DNA from: Enhydrobacter aerosaccus | GTDB taxonomy: Bacteria > Pseudomonadota > Alphaproteobacteria > Reyranellales > Reyranellaceae | NCBI GenBank assembly: GCA_903832005.1 | Contig: CAIKZO010000070.1 | Span: 84,427-148,426, forward strand | Direction: 5' to 3' | DNA: 64,000 bases | Part shown: positions 17,047 through 24,898 of the stretch, one piece after another | Layout of the letters: every line of letters starts with the position of its first letter | How positions within the stretch are numbered: the stretch's first letter is position 1 | Notes under the pieces: model-generated | Databases searched by the model: none | The model's input: only the letters and a program-made list of their open reading frames with translations | Told to the model about the DNA's origin: nothing | Translations under genes and position numbers: made by a program

Positions 17047-18276
17047 TCAGGCGACGGCCGACCACTGCGGCGTCCGCCGCGTGCCGGACAGTCGCAACAC
17101 CAGGAAGCCCACGATCATCAGGTTGAGGATATTGAACACGACGCTGATGCCGAAGGCCGGCGCGTAGTAGGCGAAATGGTCGTAGAGCTTGCCGGCGAAC
17201 CAGCTGCCGAAGGCCATGCCGCTCATCGCCGTGAACAAGGTGAGCGGGATGCGCCACGAGGCCTGGCTCGCAGGATAGAGGTCGCGGATCGTCACCGCGT
17301 AGGACGGGATGATGCCGCTGAAGCCCATGCCGAAGATCGCGGCAATGGCGAACAGGCCGACTTCGTCCTGCGTCAGCAGGAAGCACGCGATCGCCGTGGC
17401 CTGGCAGGCCGAGCCCACCATCACTGTGCGCAGGCCGCCGATGCGGTCGGCCAATGCGCCCCACGCCTGACGCGCGAGGAAGGCACTGCCCAGCATCACC
17501 GAAAGCATGGCCGCGCCATGGGTTGGCTTGATGCCGATGTCGCCGCAGAAGGCCACGAGGTGCGCCGCCGGCACGGCCATCGGGATGCAGCAGCAGAAGC
17601 CCGCAACACAGATCAGCGCCTGCGCGACATTGGGCGGAAGACCGGCAACACGACCGGCCGCCACCGTGACCTTGGGTGCGTGCTTGGCCTGGACGGTGCC
17701 GGGTGCGGGCTTCATCAGCAGGGCGACGGGCAGGATCAGCACGAGGACGACGGCCGCGTATCCCAGCATCATGGCCTGCCAGCCGTAGTGCGAGATGCCG
17801 CGCTCGAACAGCGACGGCCAGACGACGCCGGCGACGTACTGGCCGGAAGAGATGAGCGCGATCGCGGCACCGCGCCGGCGATCGAACCAGCGACTGACGT
17901 AGACCAGCAGTGGCGGATAGACGCCGCCATTGCCCAGCAGCCCGATCATCAAGCCGTGTCCGACGTAGAGCGCCCAGATCGTGCCGACGGAGGACAGCGC
18001 CAATCCACCCGCGATCATGAAGGCGCCGATGATGATGGTGGCGCGGATACCGATGCGATCCGCGAGCCAGCCCATCAGGATTCCACCGGCGCCCGTGCCG
18101 ATCCAGACCAGCGACCCGGCGAGCGCCAGCACCGAACGCTCGGTGCCGAGGTCGGCCTGCATCGTCCGCATGCCGACGACGATCAGCAGCGGCGACCCAT
18201 AGGAAACCGACAGGATCGCCAGGGTCATCCACGCGGCCTTCCACGAGGCGCGACCGTCCAACTCTTCACCTGCCAT
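17047..18276 (-). CDS. Major facilitator superfamily transporter
   Basis: This 409-aa protein has about 12 hydrophobic segments and MFS loop motifs, such as GWLADRIGIR after span 2 and ALADRIGGLRTV after span 8. It resembles the oxalate/formate antiporter-like or MCT-like MFS branch common in proteobacteria, which moves monocarboxylates or organic acids. I chose the ATG at 18276, giving MAGEELDG; a start 15 codons upstream is possible. The substrate cannot be inferred from neighbours. Confidence 0.85.
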   Translation of the reverse strand: MAGEELDGRASWKAAWMTLAILSVSYGSPLLIVVGMRTMQADLGTERSVLALAGSLVWIGTGAGGILMGWLADRIGIRATIIIGAFMIAGGLALSSVGTIWALYVGHGLMIGLLGNGGVYPPLLVYVSRWFDRRRGAAIALISSGQYVAGVVWPSLFERGISHYGWQAMMLGYAAVVLVLILPVALLMKPAPGTVQAKHAPKVTVAAGRVAGLPPNVAQALICVAGFCCCIPMAVPAAHLVAFCGDIGIKPTHGAAMLSVMLGSAFLARQAWGALADRIGGLRTVMVGSACQATAIACFLLTQDEVGLFAIAAIFGMGFSGIIPSYAVTIRDLYPASQASWRIPLTLFTAMSGMAFGSWFAGKLYDHFAYYAPAFGISVVFNILNLMIVGFLVLRLSGTRRTPQWSAVA

Positions 18277-18399
18277 GCGATGGACCCTACGCGTCGGCGG
18301 CGGGGGAACGAAAGGATGCATTTAACATGGGGGACATGCATATTTATTGCGTTGCTGTCGTGCATAGGCGATGAAGGTCACGCGGCATTGCAGGCCACC

Positions 18400-18459
18400 T
18401 GCAACAGCGGAAGGTTTTTCAACTCGCGATCAAGTGAAGAAGTCGCGTCCGCTGTTGCA
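18400..18459. other. Long nested hairpin element in an intergenic region
   Basis: TGCAACAGCGGA (18400-18411) pairs perfectly with TCCGCTGTTGCA (18448-18459). Inside is a second stem, CGCGA (18425-18429) with TCGCG (18443-18447), stacked directly on the 3' arm. The element ends 25 bases before the start of the 18485 gene. There is no T-run. It could be a 5'-leader structure, a small RNA or a mobile-repeat relic; the sequence does not decide. Confidence 0.6.
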
Positions 18460-18484
18460 CAACTTTGTCGTAGACTGACTCCCC

Positions 18485-19015
18485 ATGATCGCTCCTCTCA
18501 GCCTCTCCAACGTCCTCACGGTTTTCCTCGCTTTCGCCTGCTTGTGGGCGATCGTCCCGCAGGCGCGCGGCGACAGTGTGCGAGTCTGGCGGCTTGCCGT
18601 GCCACCGAGCTTCGCCACGGTGCAGGCGCTGGTGTTGCTGGCCGGTGTGTTCGATGCCTCGCTGTTTCACGATGCCGAGTGGATCGGCGCCGGACTCGTG
18701 GGCGCAATTTGCGGAAGGCTGCGCGGCTGGTCCCTGCCGATGCAGATCGACCGCATGCGTGATATGGTGAGGCTGCGGCCCTCGCTCGACAGCCATCTGG
18801 CGGCACTCGGCCTGGTCGTTCTTTCGGCGATCGACTTCACCTCGGCCACTCTCGAGTATCCCATCGTGCCGACGGATCTGGTCGCGGCGGGTGCTGCGTT
18901 CCTCGCGGGCTACATCGGCTGCCGCGCGCTGTCGATCGGCGTGCGCGCGACGCGGATGACGCCCGCTACGTCGTCTCCTTCGACGCCTGCAGGGACCAGC
19001 CTCCCGCCGTCCTGA
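18485..19015 (+). CDS. Hypothetical small inner-membrane protein
   Basis: This 176-aa protein is not recognised. It has four to five hydrophobic segments (about residues 5-24, 42-60, 67-80, 103-118 and 130-150) and a Pro/Ser/Thr-rich C-terminal tail. The middle loop is Arg- and Met-rich (around IDRMRDMVRLRP). The last 50 bases overlap the convergent ABC ATPase gene, so the tail may be dispensable. The start ATG lies just after CTCCCC with no clear ribosome-binding site and is preceded by the 18400-18459 hairpin. Confidence 0.6.
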   Translation: MIAPLSLSNVLTVFLAFACLWAIVPQARGDSVRVWRLAVPPSFATVQALVLLAGVFDASLFHDAEWIGAGLVGAICGRLRGWSLPMQIDRMRDMVRLRPSLDSHLAALGLVVLSAIDFTSATLEYPIVPTDLVAAGAAFLAGYIGCRALSIGVRATRMTPATSSPSTPAGTSLPPS

Positions 19016-19718
19016 TCCGCTCGAAACGGACGCCGAACGCCTCGTCGAGCCGCCGATCGGCAATGAGATCGGCCGCCGGCGCATCGGCCGCGATCTTGCC
19101 TCCCACCAGAACGACGACCCGCTCGAAGTAGCGGAACGCCAGATCGAGGTCATGCACCACCACGACGGAAAGGCGTTCGCGGCCGCGCTCGGCAAGAGCG
19201 GCGATCACATCGAGTCGATGGCGGATGTCGAGCGCCGCCGCCGGCTCGTCCGCGAGCAGGATCGACGGATCGGCGACCAGCACCATCGCCAGCAGCACGC
19301 GCGCGCTCTCGCCGCCCGACAGGGTCGACCAGCGCCGCCGTTCCAACTTCGTCAGCTCGAACCGCGCAAGAATGTTCGCCACGGCATCCGGCGCCAGTTC
19401 GGGATTGCGCGCGGCGCCCAGCTGCACGAGGTCCCCGACCGCGAGATCCCAGTGCGGCTCGAAGTGCTGCGGCAGGAAGCCGATCATGCAGGCCCGCAGC
19501 GCCTTGGGCACCAGCGCGAGGTCGCCCGTGCCCACGCGCACCGAGCCCGCACGCGGCGCCTCGAGACCGGCAAGCACCTTCAGCAACGTCGACTTGCCCG
19601 CGCCATTGGGCCCGATCAACGCAACCGATCCCGTCTCGCCGAACGCGAGCGACAGGTTGTCGATCAGCGTGGCGTCGCCGCGCGTCACCTTCAAAGCATC
19701 CGCGGCGATCGCGGTCAT
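18966..19718 (-). CDS. btuD: Cobalamin/iron-siderophore-type ABC transporter ATP-binding protein (BtuD/FecE-like)
   Basis: This 250-aa ATPase has Walker A GPNGAGKST near residue 38, signature LSGGESARVLLAM near 134 and Walker B ILLADEPAAALD near 155. It overlaps the permease gene upstream by four bases and is the last gene of the operon methyltransferase-btuB-btuF-btuC-btuD that follows a cobalamin riboswitch. That context makes vitamin B12 or another corrinoid the likely substrate; the ATPase sequence alone would also fit ferric-siderophore systems. Confidence 0.82.
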   Translation of the reverse strand: MTAIAADALKVTRGDATLIDNLSLAFGETGSVALIGPNGAGKSTLLKVLAGLEAPRAGSVRVGTGDLALVPKALRACMIGFLPQHFEPHWDLAVGDLVQLGAARNPELAPDAVANILARFELTKLERRRWSTLSGGESARVLLAMVLVADPSILLADEPAAALDIRHRLDVIAALAERGRERLSVVVVHDLDLAFRYFERVVVLVGGKIAADAPAADLIADRRLDEAFGVRFERIRTAGGWSLQASKETT

Positions 19719-20695
19719 GCGCGAAGCCTGCGCGCCAGCAGGAAGATAAAGAACGGACCGCCCGCCACTGCCGTCACGAGGCCGAGTGGAATCTCGGCCG
19801 GCGGCAGGACGGCGCGCGCGATCGCATCGGCCAGGGTCACGACGATGGCGCCGACCAGCGCCGAAGCCGGCAGCAAAGGACGGTGCAGCGGGCCGACCAG
19901 CCAGCGCGCGATATGGGGCGCGGCCAGGCCCACGAAGGCGACCAGCCCCCCGAACGCCACGGCCAATGCCACCACGATCGATCCCGCGAGAACCGCCAGC
20001 GCCACGAATCGCCGCACGTCGAGGCCAAAGGACGCCGCCATGGTCTCACCCAGCCCCAGGAGGTCGAGGCGCGACGCCAGAAGGGCTGCCATGCCGAGGC
20101 AGACCAGCGTCATCAGTGCCAGCCATCCCAGCACGCTCCAGGTCGGCGTCTGCACGCCGCCCAGCACCCAGCTCAACACGACCTGGAGGCTGACCGTCTC
20201 GTCCGACAGCGCGAGCATCAGGAACGAGCGCAGCGCTCCCAGGATCGCGGCAACCGCGACGCCGGCCAGCAACAAGCCCGCCGCATCGACGGCGCCCGCG
20301 ATGCGCGCGATCCCCAGCACCAGGAGCGTGGCGCCCCAGGCCCCAGCAAAAGCCAGGACCGGCAGCAAGATCGACTGCGGCACCGCCAGCGGTACCAGCA
20401 GTGCGACGGTGGCGCCCAGCGCCGCGCCGCCTGCCGAGCCCAGCAGGTACGGCTCGGCCAGCGGATTGCGGAACACGCCTTGATAGATCGCGCCGCCCAG
20501 TCCCAGCAGGCCGCCGACCAGCGCCGCCGCCAGCACCCGCGGCAGACGCCACTCGAACAGGAGGCGGCTCCGCAGGTCGCGATCGCCGCCGATCGCATGA
20601 AGAAGATCGGCCGGCGTCGCCCAATCGTGTCCCGCACAGGCGGCGACCCCGATGGCCACGAGCAAGGTCGCGCCAAGACCGAGCCAGGCTTTCAT
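19715..20695 (-). CDS. btuC: FecCD/BtuC-type ABC transporter permease
   Basis: This 326-aa protein has about ten hydrophobic segments and the FecCD-family landmarks WRLPRVLAAALVGGLLGLGGA and the NPLAEPYLLG block near residues 80-90. The dimer forms the B12 channel in the inner membrane. I chose the ATG at 20695, which overlaps the stop of the binding-protein gene (ATGA); longer in-frame starts lie inside that gene. It is coupled to the ATPase gene downstream. Confidence 0.85.
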   Translation of the reverse strand: MKAWLGLGATLLVAIGVAACAGHDWATPADLLHAIGGDRDLRSRLLFEWRLPRVLAAALVGGLLGLGGAIYQGVFRNPLAEPYLLGSAGGAALGATVALLVPLAVPQSILLPVLAFAGAWGATLLVLGIARIAGAVDAAGLLLAGVAVAAILGALRSFLMLALSDETVSLQVVLSWVLGGVQTPTWSVLGWLALMTLVCLGMAALLASRLDLLGLGETMAASFGLDVRRFVALAVLAGSIVVALAVAFGGLVAFVGLAAPHIARWLVGPLHRPLLPASALVGAIVVTLADAIARAVLPPAEIPLGLVTAVAGGPFFIFLLARRLRA

Positions 20696-21597
20696 TTCGC
20701 AAAGGCCTCGGGGTGGAAGATCTCGGCGAGATGCTCGATCCCGTCGAAGGTGCGCGGCCCGGGGATCAACAGCTCGACCCGCGCGACCGTGCGTGCGCGT
20801 CCAGTCGTGACCGCGCGCATCCGGGACCAACCCGGCTGGGCGATCAGATCCTTCAACCCCTGCGTCGAGCCCGCGAACAACAGCACGTCGGGGTCGGCCT
20901 GAAGGATCGCCTCGGGCGAGACCTGCGCCAGGGCGACCGTGCCGCCAAGCGCAAAGCGGCCGCCGGCCTGCAGGATCGCATCGCCCGTATAGCTGCCGTC
21001 ACGCGCTACCAGCATCAGGCCATTACCGAGCTGGCCGGTGATCATGACGACCGACGGCTTCGACTGTCCTGCAACCTTCTCCTGCACCTGCGCCATGCGC
21101 GCTTCCAAAGCGGTCGCGACCTCCTCGCCATGAGGCACGATACCCGCGATCTGCGCGACCAGCCGAATGTTCGACAAGATCTCTGCGACGCTCCGCGTCA
21201 GGACGACGACGATCGGAATGCCCAGCCGCTCCATCGGATCGATCAGCTGGTTGGCTGCCTGGCGCGATGGCGTGACAATCAGGAAATCCGGATGCAGGTC
21301 GACCACGGCATCGACCGAGAAGCCGAGCCTGCCGCCGACCAGCGGCCGGTCGAGGACTTCCTTCGGATAACGCGTATAGGCTTCGATGCCGACGACGCGA
21401 TCGGCCAGCCCGAGCGCCGTCACGATCTCCGTGTTCGAGGCGAAGATCGGGATGATCCGCTGCGGCGGCGCGGGGAAGCTCACCGCGCGGCCCAGCGCAT
21501 CGTACACGACGAGCGGATCGGCCAGCGCGCCCGGCGTGAAGCCGAGCGCGCCGGCCAGGATGATCGGACAGGCCAGAACGATCGCCAGAAGACGCAC
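20692..21597 (-). CDS. btuF: Periplasmic cobalamin/siderophore-binding protein (BtuF/FecB-like)
   Basis: This 301-aa protein begins at a GTG that overlaps the btuB stop by one base (TAGTG). It has a hydrophobic signal (about residues 2-25, cleavage near GALADP) and the two-lobed class-III binding fold with PQRIIPIFASNTEIVTALGL, followed by a long helix linking the lobes. It delivers the ligand captured by the outer-membrane receptor to BtuCD. Riboswitch control argues for cobalamin. Confidence 0.82.
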   Translation of the reverse strand: MRLLAIVLACPIILAGALGFTPGALADPLVVYDALGRAVSFPAPPQRIIPIFASNTEIVTALGLADRVVGIEAYTRYPKEVLDRPLVGGRLGFSVDAVVDLHPDFLIVTPSRQAANQLIDPMERLGIPIVVVLTRSVAEILSNIRLVAQIAGIVPHGEEVATALEARMAQVQEKVAGQSKPSVVMITGQLGNGLMLVARDGSYTGDAILQAGGRFALGGTVALAQVSPEAILQADPDVLLFAGSTQGLKDLIAQPGWSRMRAVTTGRARTVARVELLIPGPRTFDGIEHLAEIFHPEAFAK

Positions 21598-23831
21598 TAG
21601 AACCTGATCTGGCCGCCGATGATGAACTCCCGGCCCGGCATCGAGTTGCCGCACGAGCCGTTCTGCGCCACCTGGTTGTCGCCGCAGTTCTGTTGCTGCA
21701 GGCCGATGAAGATCGGGCTGTTGTTGATGTCGAAGATATTGTTGATCGCCGCGAAGAACTTCATGCCCTTGCGGACCTCGATCTCGGCACGCGTGTTCAA
21801 TACCCAGAAAGCGTCCTTGTAGTAGACAGTAGAGTTGCGCACCTGGCCCGGGAAAAGGATCGGGTTCAGCGATTCCTCGGTATTATAGTACATCGGGCCC
21901 CGCAGCTGGCCAAGCAGCGACACGTTCCACGGCATCTCGGCGTCGAGCTTGCCGTAGCGCGTGCCGATCGCGGCTTCGTACTGATACATGCGGGTGGCCT
22001 GGTTGGTCCCGGTGATGTTCGTATTGGCGCCGTAGTCGGTCATCTGGAAATTGTAGTAGCCGTTGGTGAAGACGCTCCAGCGGGTTCCCGGATCGACCGC
22101 GAGACCGAGCATGCGGTGCACGTCCGCTTCGCCCTGCACTTCCAGTCCCTGGACGACGATGTTGCCCGGATTGTTCTGGTATTGCTGGACCACAACGCCG
22201 CCCGACGACGAGATCGTCTGGGCCTGGATGCGGTTGCCGATGATGTTCTGGAAAAGTGCAAGATCGAGGCGCGCGTCACGCGTCGTGATCGTGCCGCCGA
22301 TCTCGATCTGCTGGCTGGTCTCGGGACTGAGGTTCGGATTGCCGAACGTCGTCGTGCCGATCGGGGTCGTCGTGAAGTTCGAGCCAAGCTCGGTCGCTGT
22401 CGGCGCGCGAAAGCCGTTCGAGGCACCGAGCCTGCCGGTCAGCCAGTCGTTTACCTGAAACGTCGAGCCTGCCGAGAAGGTGGTTGCCTGGTAGTTGGTG
22501 CTGCCCGGAATGAGGGTCGGTGCATACGGTGTGGCCAGCAGCGTCGTCGTGCCCCAGGTCTGGCGCAGGCCGCCGCGGATCGTCCAGCGACCATCGAGGA
22601 GCGTCTGCGCGTCTTCGGCGTAGATCGCGAAGACCTGGTCGGTCTCGTTGTTGTCCTGGGGCGAGAGCTGGGTGACCGCCGAGCCACCGGCGCGCGTACG
22701 GGTCGAAAGGATCCAGTCGCGCTCCCAGTCGGCGCCCACCAGCAGCTCGTTGCTGGAAGTGATCTTGTAGCGAGGCTGGACCCGCACGCCCTCGATGTCG
22801 ATCTGGCGCCGATTGTAATCCATGGTCGTGCGCGACGCGACGGCGTTCAGGTTGCTGAGCGGCGACGGGTTGTTGAGGGCGTCTACATCCTGAACGTAGT
22901 AGGCCTGCAGGAAAAGGTGGCCGCGATCGTCCGCGGTCTTGCCGTTGTAGCTGAAGTCGATCGACTGGTTGTAGCGCGTGTCGAAGGCATAGATGTTCGA
23001 GCTCGAACCGCGGAAGCCGGTATCGTAGACGCCGTCGGTGCGGACCGTCATGTCGACCCGATTGTCGGCATCGATCTGCCAGCCCAGCGCACCGGTGCCG
23101 CCTTCGCGCGTCCACGCCGTGTTGGATTCGTAGGCGCCGCCACCCACCTGGTAGTTGAGACGGTTGCCGCCGGCGAGGCCGAAGTACCAGTCGATGCCGC
23201 TGCTCTTGTCGACGCCACCAGTCTGCGCCTTGCCCTGCGTCAGGTTCCACGAACCGGTGCTGGCTTCGAGCAAGGTGCCGGGCGCGGTGCGGCCGGTCTT
23301 GAGGATGATGTTGACCACACCGCCCATGTTCTGGCTGCCGTAGACCACGGACGACGGTCCCCGCACGATCTCGATACGCTCGACATCGGCAACGGACAGC
23401 TTGGAAATGTTGGCGGTGCCGGCGCGATGGCCGTTGATCAGCACCATCACTTCACTCTTGAAGTCGCGGCCCTGGCCTTCGGTCGCCGCGCCTCGGATGT
23501 TGAGCGAAGTCTGGCCGGCGGTCCATTCGCTCAGGAATCCGACGGCATTCTCGGCCAAAAGATCGGTGATCGACTTCGCGGAGGACTTGGTGATCCTGTC
23601 ACCGTCGATCACCTGGATGGTGCCGGCGATCTTGGTGACCTCCTCCGGACGGCCAGTCGCGGTCACGACGACCTCGGGCACGATGCCAGCCGATGTGGTG
23701 GAGGGAGCCTGCGCGGTATCCGGCGCCGCTGGCGCAGGCGGGGTCTGTTGCGCAAACGCCTGACTCATCCAGAAGACGGAAGAGAGCACGACGGCGCACG
23801 CCGTGCCGGCCCGCAGATGCGACTTGATCAT
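21597..23831 (-). CDS. btuB: TonB-dependent outer-membrane receptor, probable cobalamin receptor BtuB
   Basis: This 744-aa protein has a signal peptide ending near AFAQQ, a Pro/Ala linker, a TonB-box-like segment (EVVVTATGRPEEV), an N-terminal plug domain (SAKSITDLLAENAVGF, then VERIEIVRGPSSVVYG) and a C-terminal 22-strand barrel ending in the aromatic GGQIRF. The ATG at 23831 overlaps the stop of the upstream methyltransferase (ATGA) and follows GGGGGA. I assign it to corrinoids because the operon follows a B12 riboswitch and continues into btuFCD. The barrel sequence itself does not specify the ligand. Confidence 0.88.
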   Translation of the reverse strand: MIKSHLRAGTACAVVLSSVFWMSQAFAQQTPPAPAAPDTAQAPSTTSAGIVPEVVVTATGRPEEVTKIAGTIQVIDGDRITKSSAKSITDLLAENAVGFLSEWTAGQTSLNIRGAATEGQGRDFKSEVMVLINGHRAGTANISKLSVADVERIEIVRGPSSVVYGSQNMGGVVNIILKTGRTAPGTLLEASTGSWNLTQGKAQTGGVDKSSGIDWYFGLAGGNRLNYQVGGGAYESNTAWTREGGTGALGWQIDADNRVDMTVRTDGVYDTGFRGSSSNIYAFDTRYNQSIDFSYNGKTADDRGHLFLQAYYVQDVDALNNPSPLSNLNAVASRTTMDYNRRQIDIEGVRVQPRYKITSSNELLVGADWERDWILSTRTRAGGSAVTQLSPQDNNETDQVFAIYAEDAQTLLDGRWTIRGGLRQTWGTTTLLATPYAPTLIPGSTNYQATTFSAGSTFQVNDWLTGRLGASNGFRAPTATELGSNFTTTPIGTTTFGNPNLSPETSQQIEIGGTITTRDARLDLALFQNIIGNRIQAQTISSSGGVVVQQYQNNPGNIVVQGLEVQGEADVHRMLGLAVDPGTRWSVFTNGYYNFQMTDYGANTNITGTNQATRMYQYEAAIGTRYGKLDAEMPWNVSLLGQLRGPMYYNTEESLNPILFPGQVRNSTVYYKDAFWVLNTRAEIEVRKGMKFFAAINNIFDINNSPIFIGLQQQNCGDNQVAQNGSCGNSMPGREFIIGGQIRF

Positions 23832-24583
23832 GTAGTCCCCCAAACAAGCACAGCAGATTTTCTTGGAATATTGAGCCGCATCCCGGCAGCGTCGGGCCGC
23901 GCCTGCGTGGCTAGATGTGCGGCGAGTTCGGCGCGTCTTGCGTCGGTCTCGGCCCAATCCAACCGGTCGGCCAGATAGGCCGCCAGCACGGCCATATCCT
24001 TCACGACGCCGGAGAAGGTCCAGTCGGTGAAGGCAATGGCGTGCGGCCGGTTGGCCTCGGACAGGCCGCGCAGGACGATGTCGATGCCCGGCGTTTCATC
24101 CTCGCCGTGCCATTTGGACGACAGGCAACCCGCGAAGCACAGACCGCGCGGCCCCTGATGCGCTGGCACGACCCAAACCACCGAGCGGCGCGTCCACGCC
24201 CGGCACCGTTCGAGAAAGATCTCCGGCTGCTCGAACAGCGCCGGCATGGTGGCGGCAAGGACTGTGTCGTGCGCACCCGCGGCGACGTCGGCGGCTTCCC
24301 AGCCAAACGGCACGATGCGCGGTGGACGATGCAGTCGCTCGAGGCGCGCCCGCATGCTGGGCGAGGGTTCGATGGCGCTCCAGTCATGCGCGCCATCCAG
24401 CAAGGCGGCGCCCAACTGGCCGCCCCCGGCGCCGACATCGAGCAACGCGCCGATCGTCGGCACAAGGCGGCGCACGACCGGCGCCACGCGCGCGACATAG
24501 TCCGACGTGTCGATCGCCGACGCATAGAGCGCAAGCGGATCGAGACTTCGCCAGGGAGCGGCAGGAAAGACTGAAATCGACAA
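23828..24583 (-). CDS. Class I SAM-dependent methyltransferase, first gene of the B12-uptake operon
   Basis: This 251-aa protein has a SAM-binding motif I (LLDVGAGGGQLG near residue 50), followed by SAIEPSPSM (motif II) and a third region around VLAATMPALF. It starts at TTG 24583 with a weak ribosome-binding site and is translationally coupled to btuB. The cobalamin riboswitch lies about 130 bases upstream in the same orientation, so it should be repressed by B12 like the transporter. Its substrate is unknown; a modification of corrinoids or of the receptor is conceivable (inference). Confidence 0.82.
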   Translation of the reverse strand: MSISVFPAAPWRSLDPLALYASAIDTSDYVARVAPVVRRLVPTIGALLDVGAGGGQLGAALLDGAHDWSAIEPSPSMRARLERLHRPPRIVPFGWEAADVAAGAHDTVLAATMPALFEQPEIFLERCRAWTRRSVVWVVPAHQGPRGLCFAGCLSSKWHGEDETPGIDIVLRGLSEANRPHAIAFTDWTFSGVVKDMAVLAAYLADRLDWAETDARRAELAAHLATQARPDAAGMRLNIPRKSAVLVWGTT

Positions 24584-24634
24584 CGACGGACTCGCGGCAC
24601 AAGATCCGTCACCGCGAACTATAGTCGGCTACGC

Positions 24635-24652
24635 CCTCCGCTCACACGGAGG
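24635..24652 (-). promoter_or_regulatory. Hairpin between riboswitch and uptake operon, possible expression platform
   Basis: CCTCCG and CGGAGG with a six-base loop lie between the riboswitch aptamer and the methyltransferase start. On the minus transcript the right arm is GGAGG, a ribosome-binding-like sequence that would be sequestered. It is some 50 bases from the TTG, so its role is uncertain. Confidence 0.4.
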
Positions 24653-24713
24653 ACGTGACCAAGATCTACACCAGGACACCCCGCCCAATGCGTTCGCGCG
24701 TGACCGCGGCTCG

Positions 24714-24875
24714 TGGCAGGTCTCCTGGCTTGCGGGTCGTCACCCTCGATCACCTTCCCAGGACCTTGCGGCCCCAGTGGCTTGTCGATCGAGAGCTCAC
24801 CGCTCACAGTTGCGGGGGCAGCCGCGGCATTCACCGCGTTCCCTTTTGATCCCTTGCGGGAACCACTGCCGAATT
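24714..24875 (-). promoter_or_regulatory. Cobalamin (AdoCbl-type) riboswitch controlling the B12-uptake operon
   Basis: On the minus strand the conserved series is GGTTCCCGCAAGGGAT, AAAAGGGAACGCGGTG, GCCGCGGCTGCCCCCGC, AACTGTGAGC and finally the B12 box AAGCCAGGAGACCTGCC (24715-24731). This order and these cores are diagnostic of cobalamin riboswitches. It sits in a 315-base gap (24584-24898) that contains no gene and directly precedes the methyltransferase-btuBFCD operon. Binding of adenosylcobalamin should lower expression. Confidence 0.92.
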
Positions 24876-24885
24876 TGTGGCAGTG
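24864..24885. terminator. 7-bp inverted repeat between the B12-synthesis operon and the riboswitch
   Basis: CACTGCC (24864-24870) and GGCAGTG (24879-24885) form a perfect stem with an eight-base loop, about 14 bases after the stop of the last biosynthesis gene and overlapping the 5' edge of the riboswitch. No T-run follows. It may end the upstream transcript or be part of the aptamer's outer stem. Confidence 0.4.
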
Positions 24886-24898
24886 CGTCTGCAGATCG

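Noticed and set aside
21693..23978. 761-codon open frame on the plus strand
   Set aside because: It is the antisense shadow of the btuB gene; the composition is low-complexity Arg/Val/Ala/Asp and no start signal or motif is present, whereas btuB has clear plug and barrel features.
24714..24875. A small protein gene on the plus strand over the first riboswitch
   Set aside because: The conserved bases match the cobalamin aptamer on the minus strand and the plus-strand frames have no ribosome-binding site or motif.
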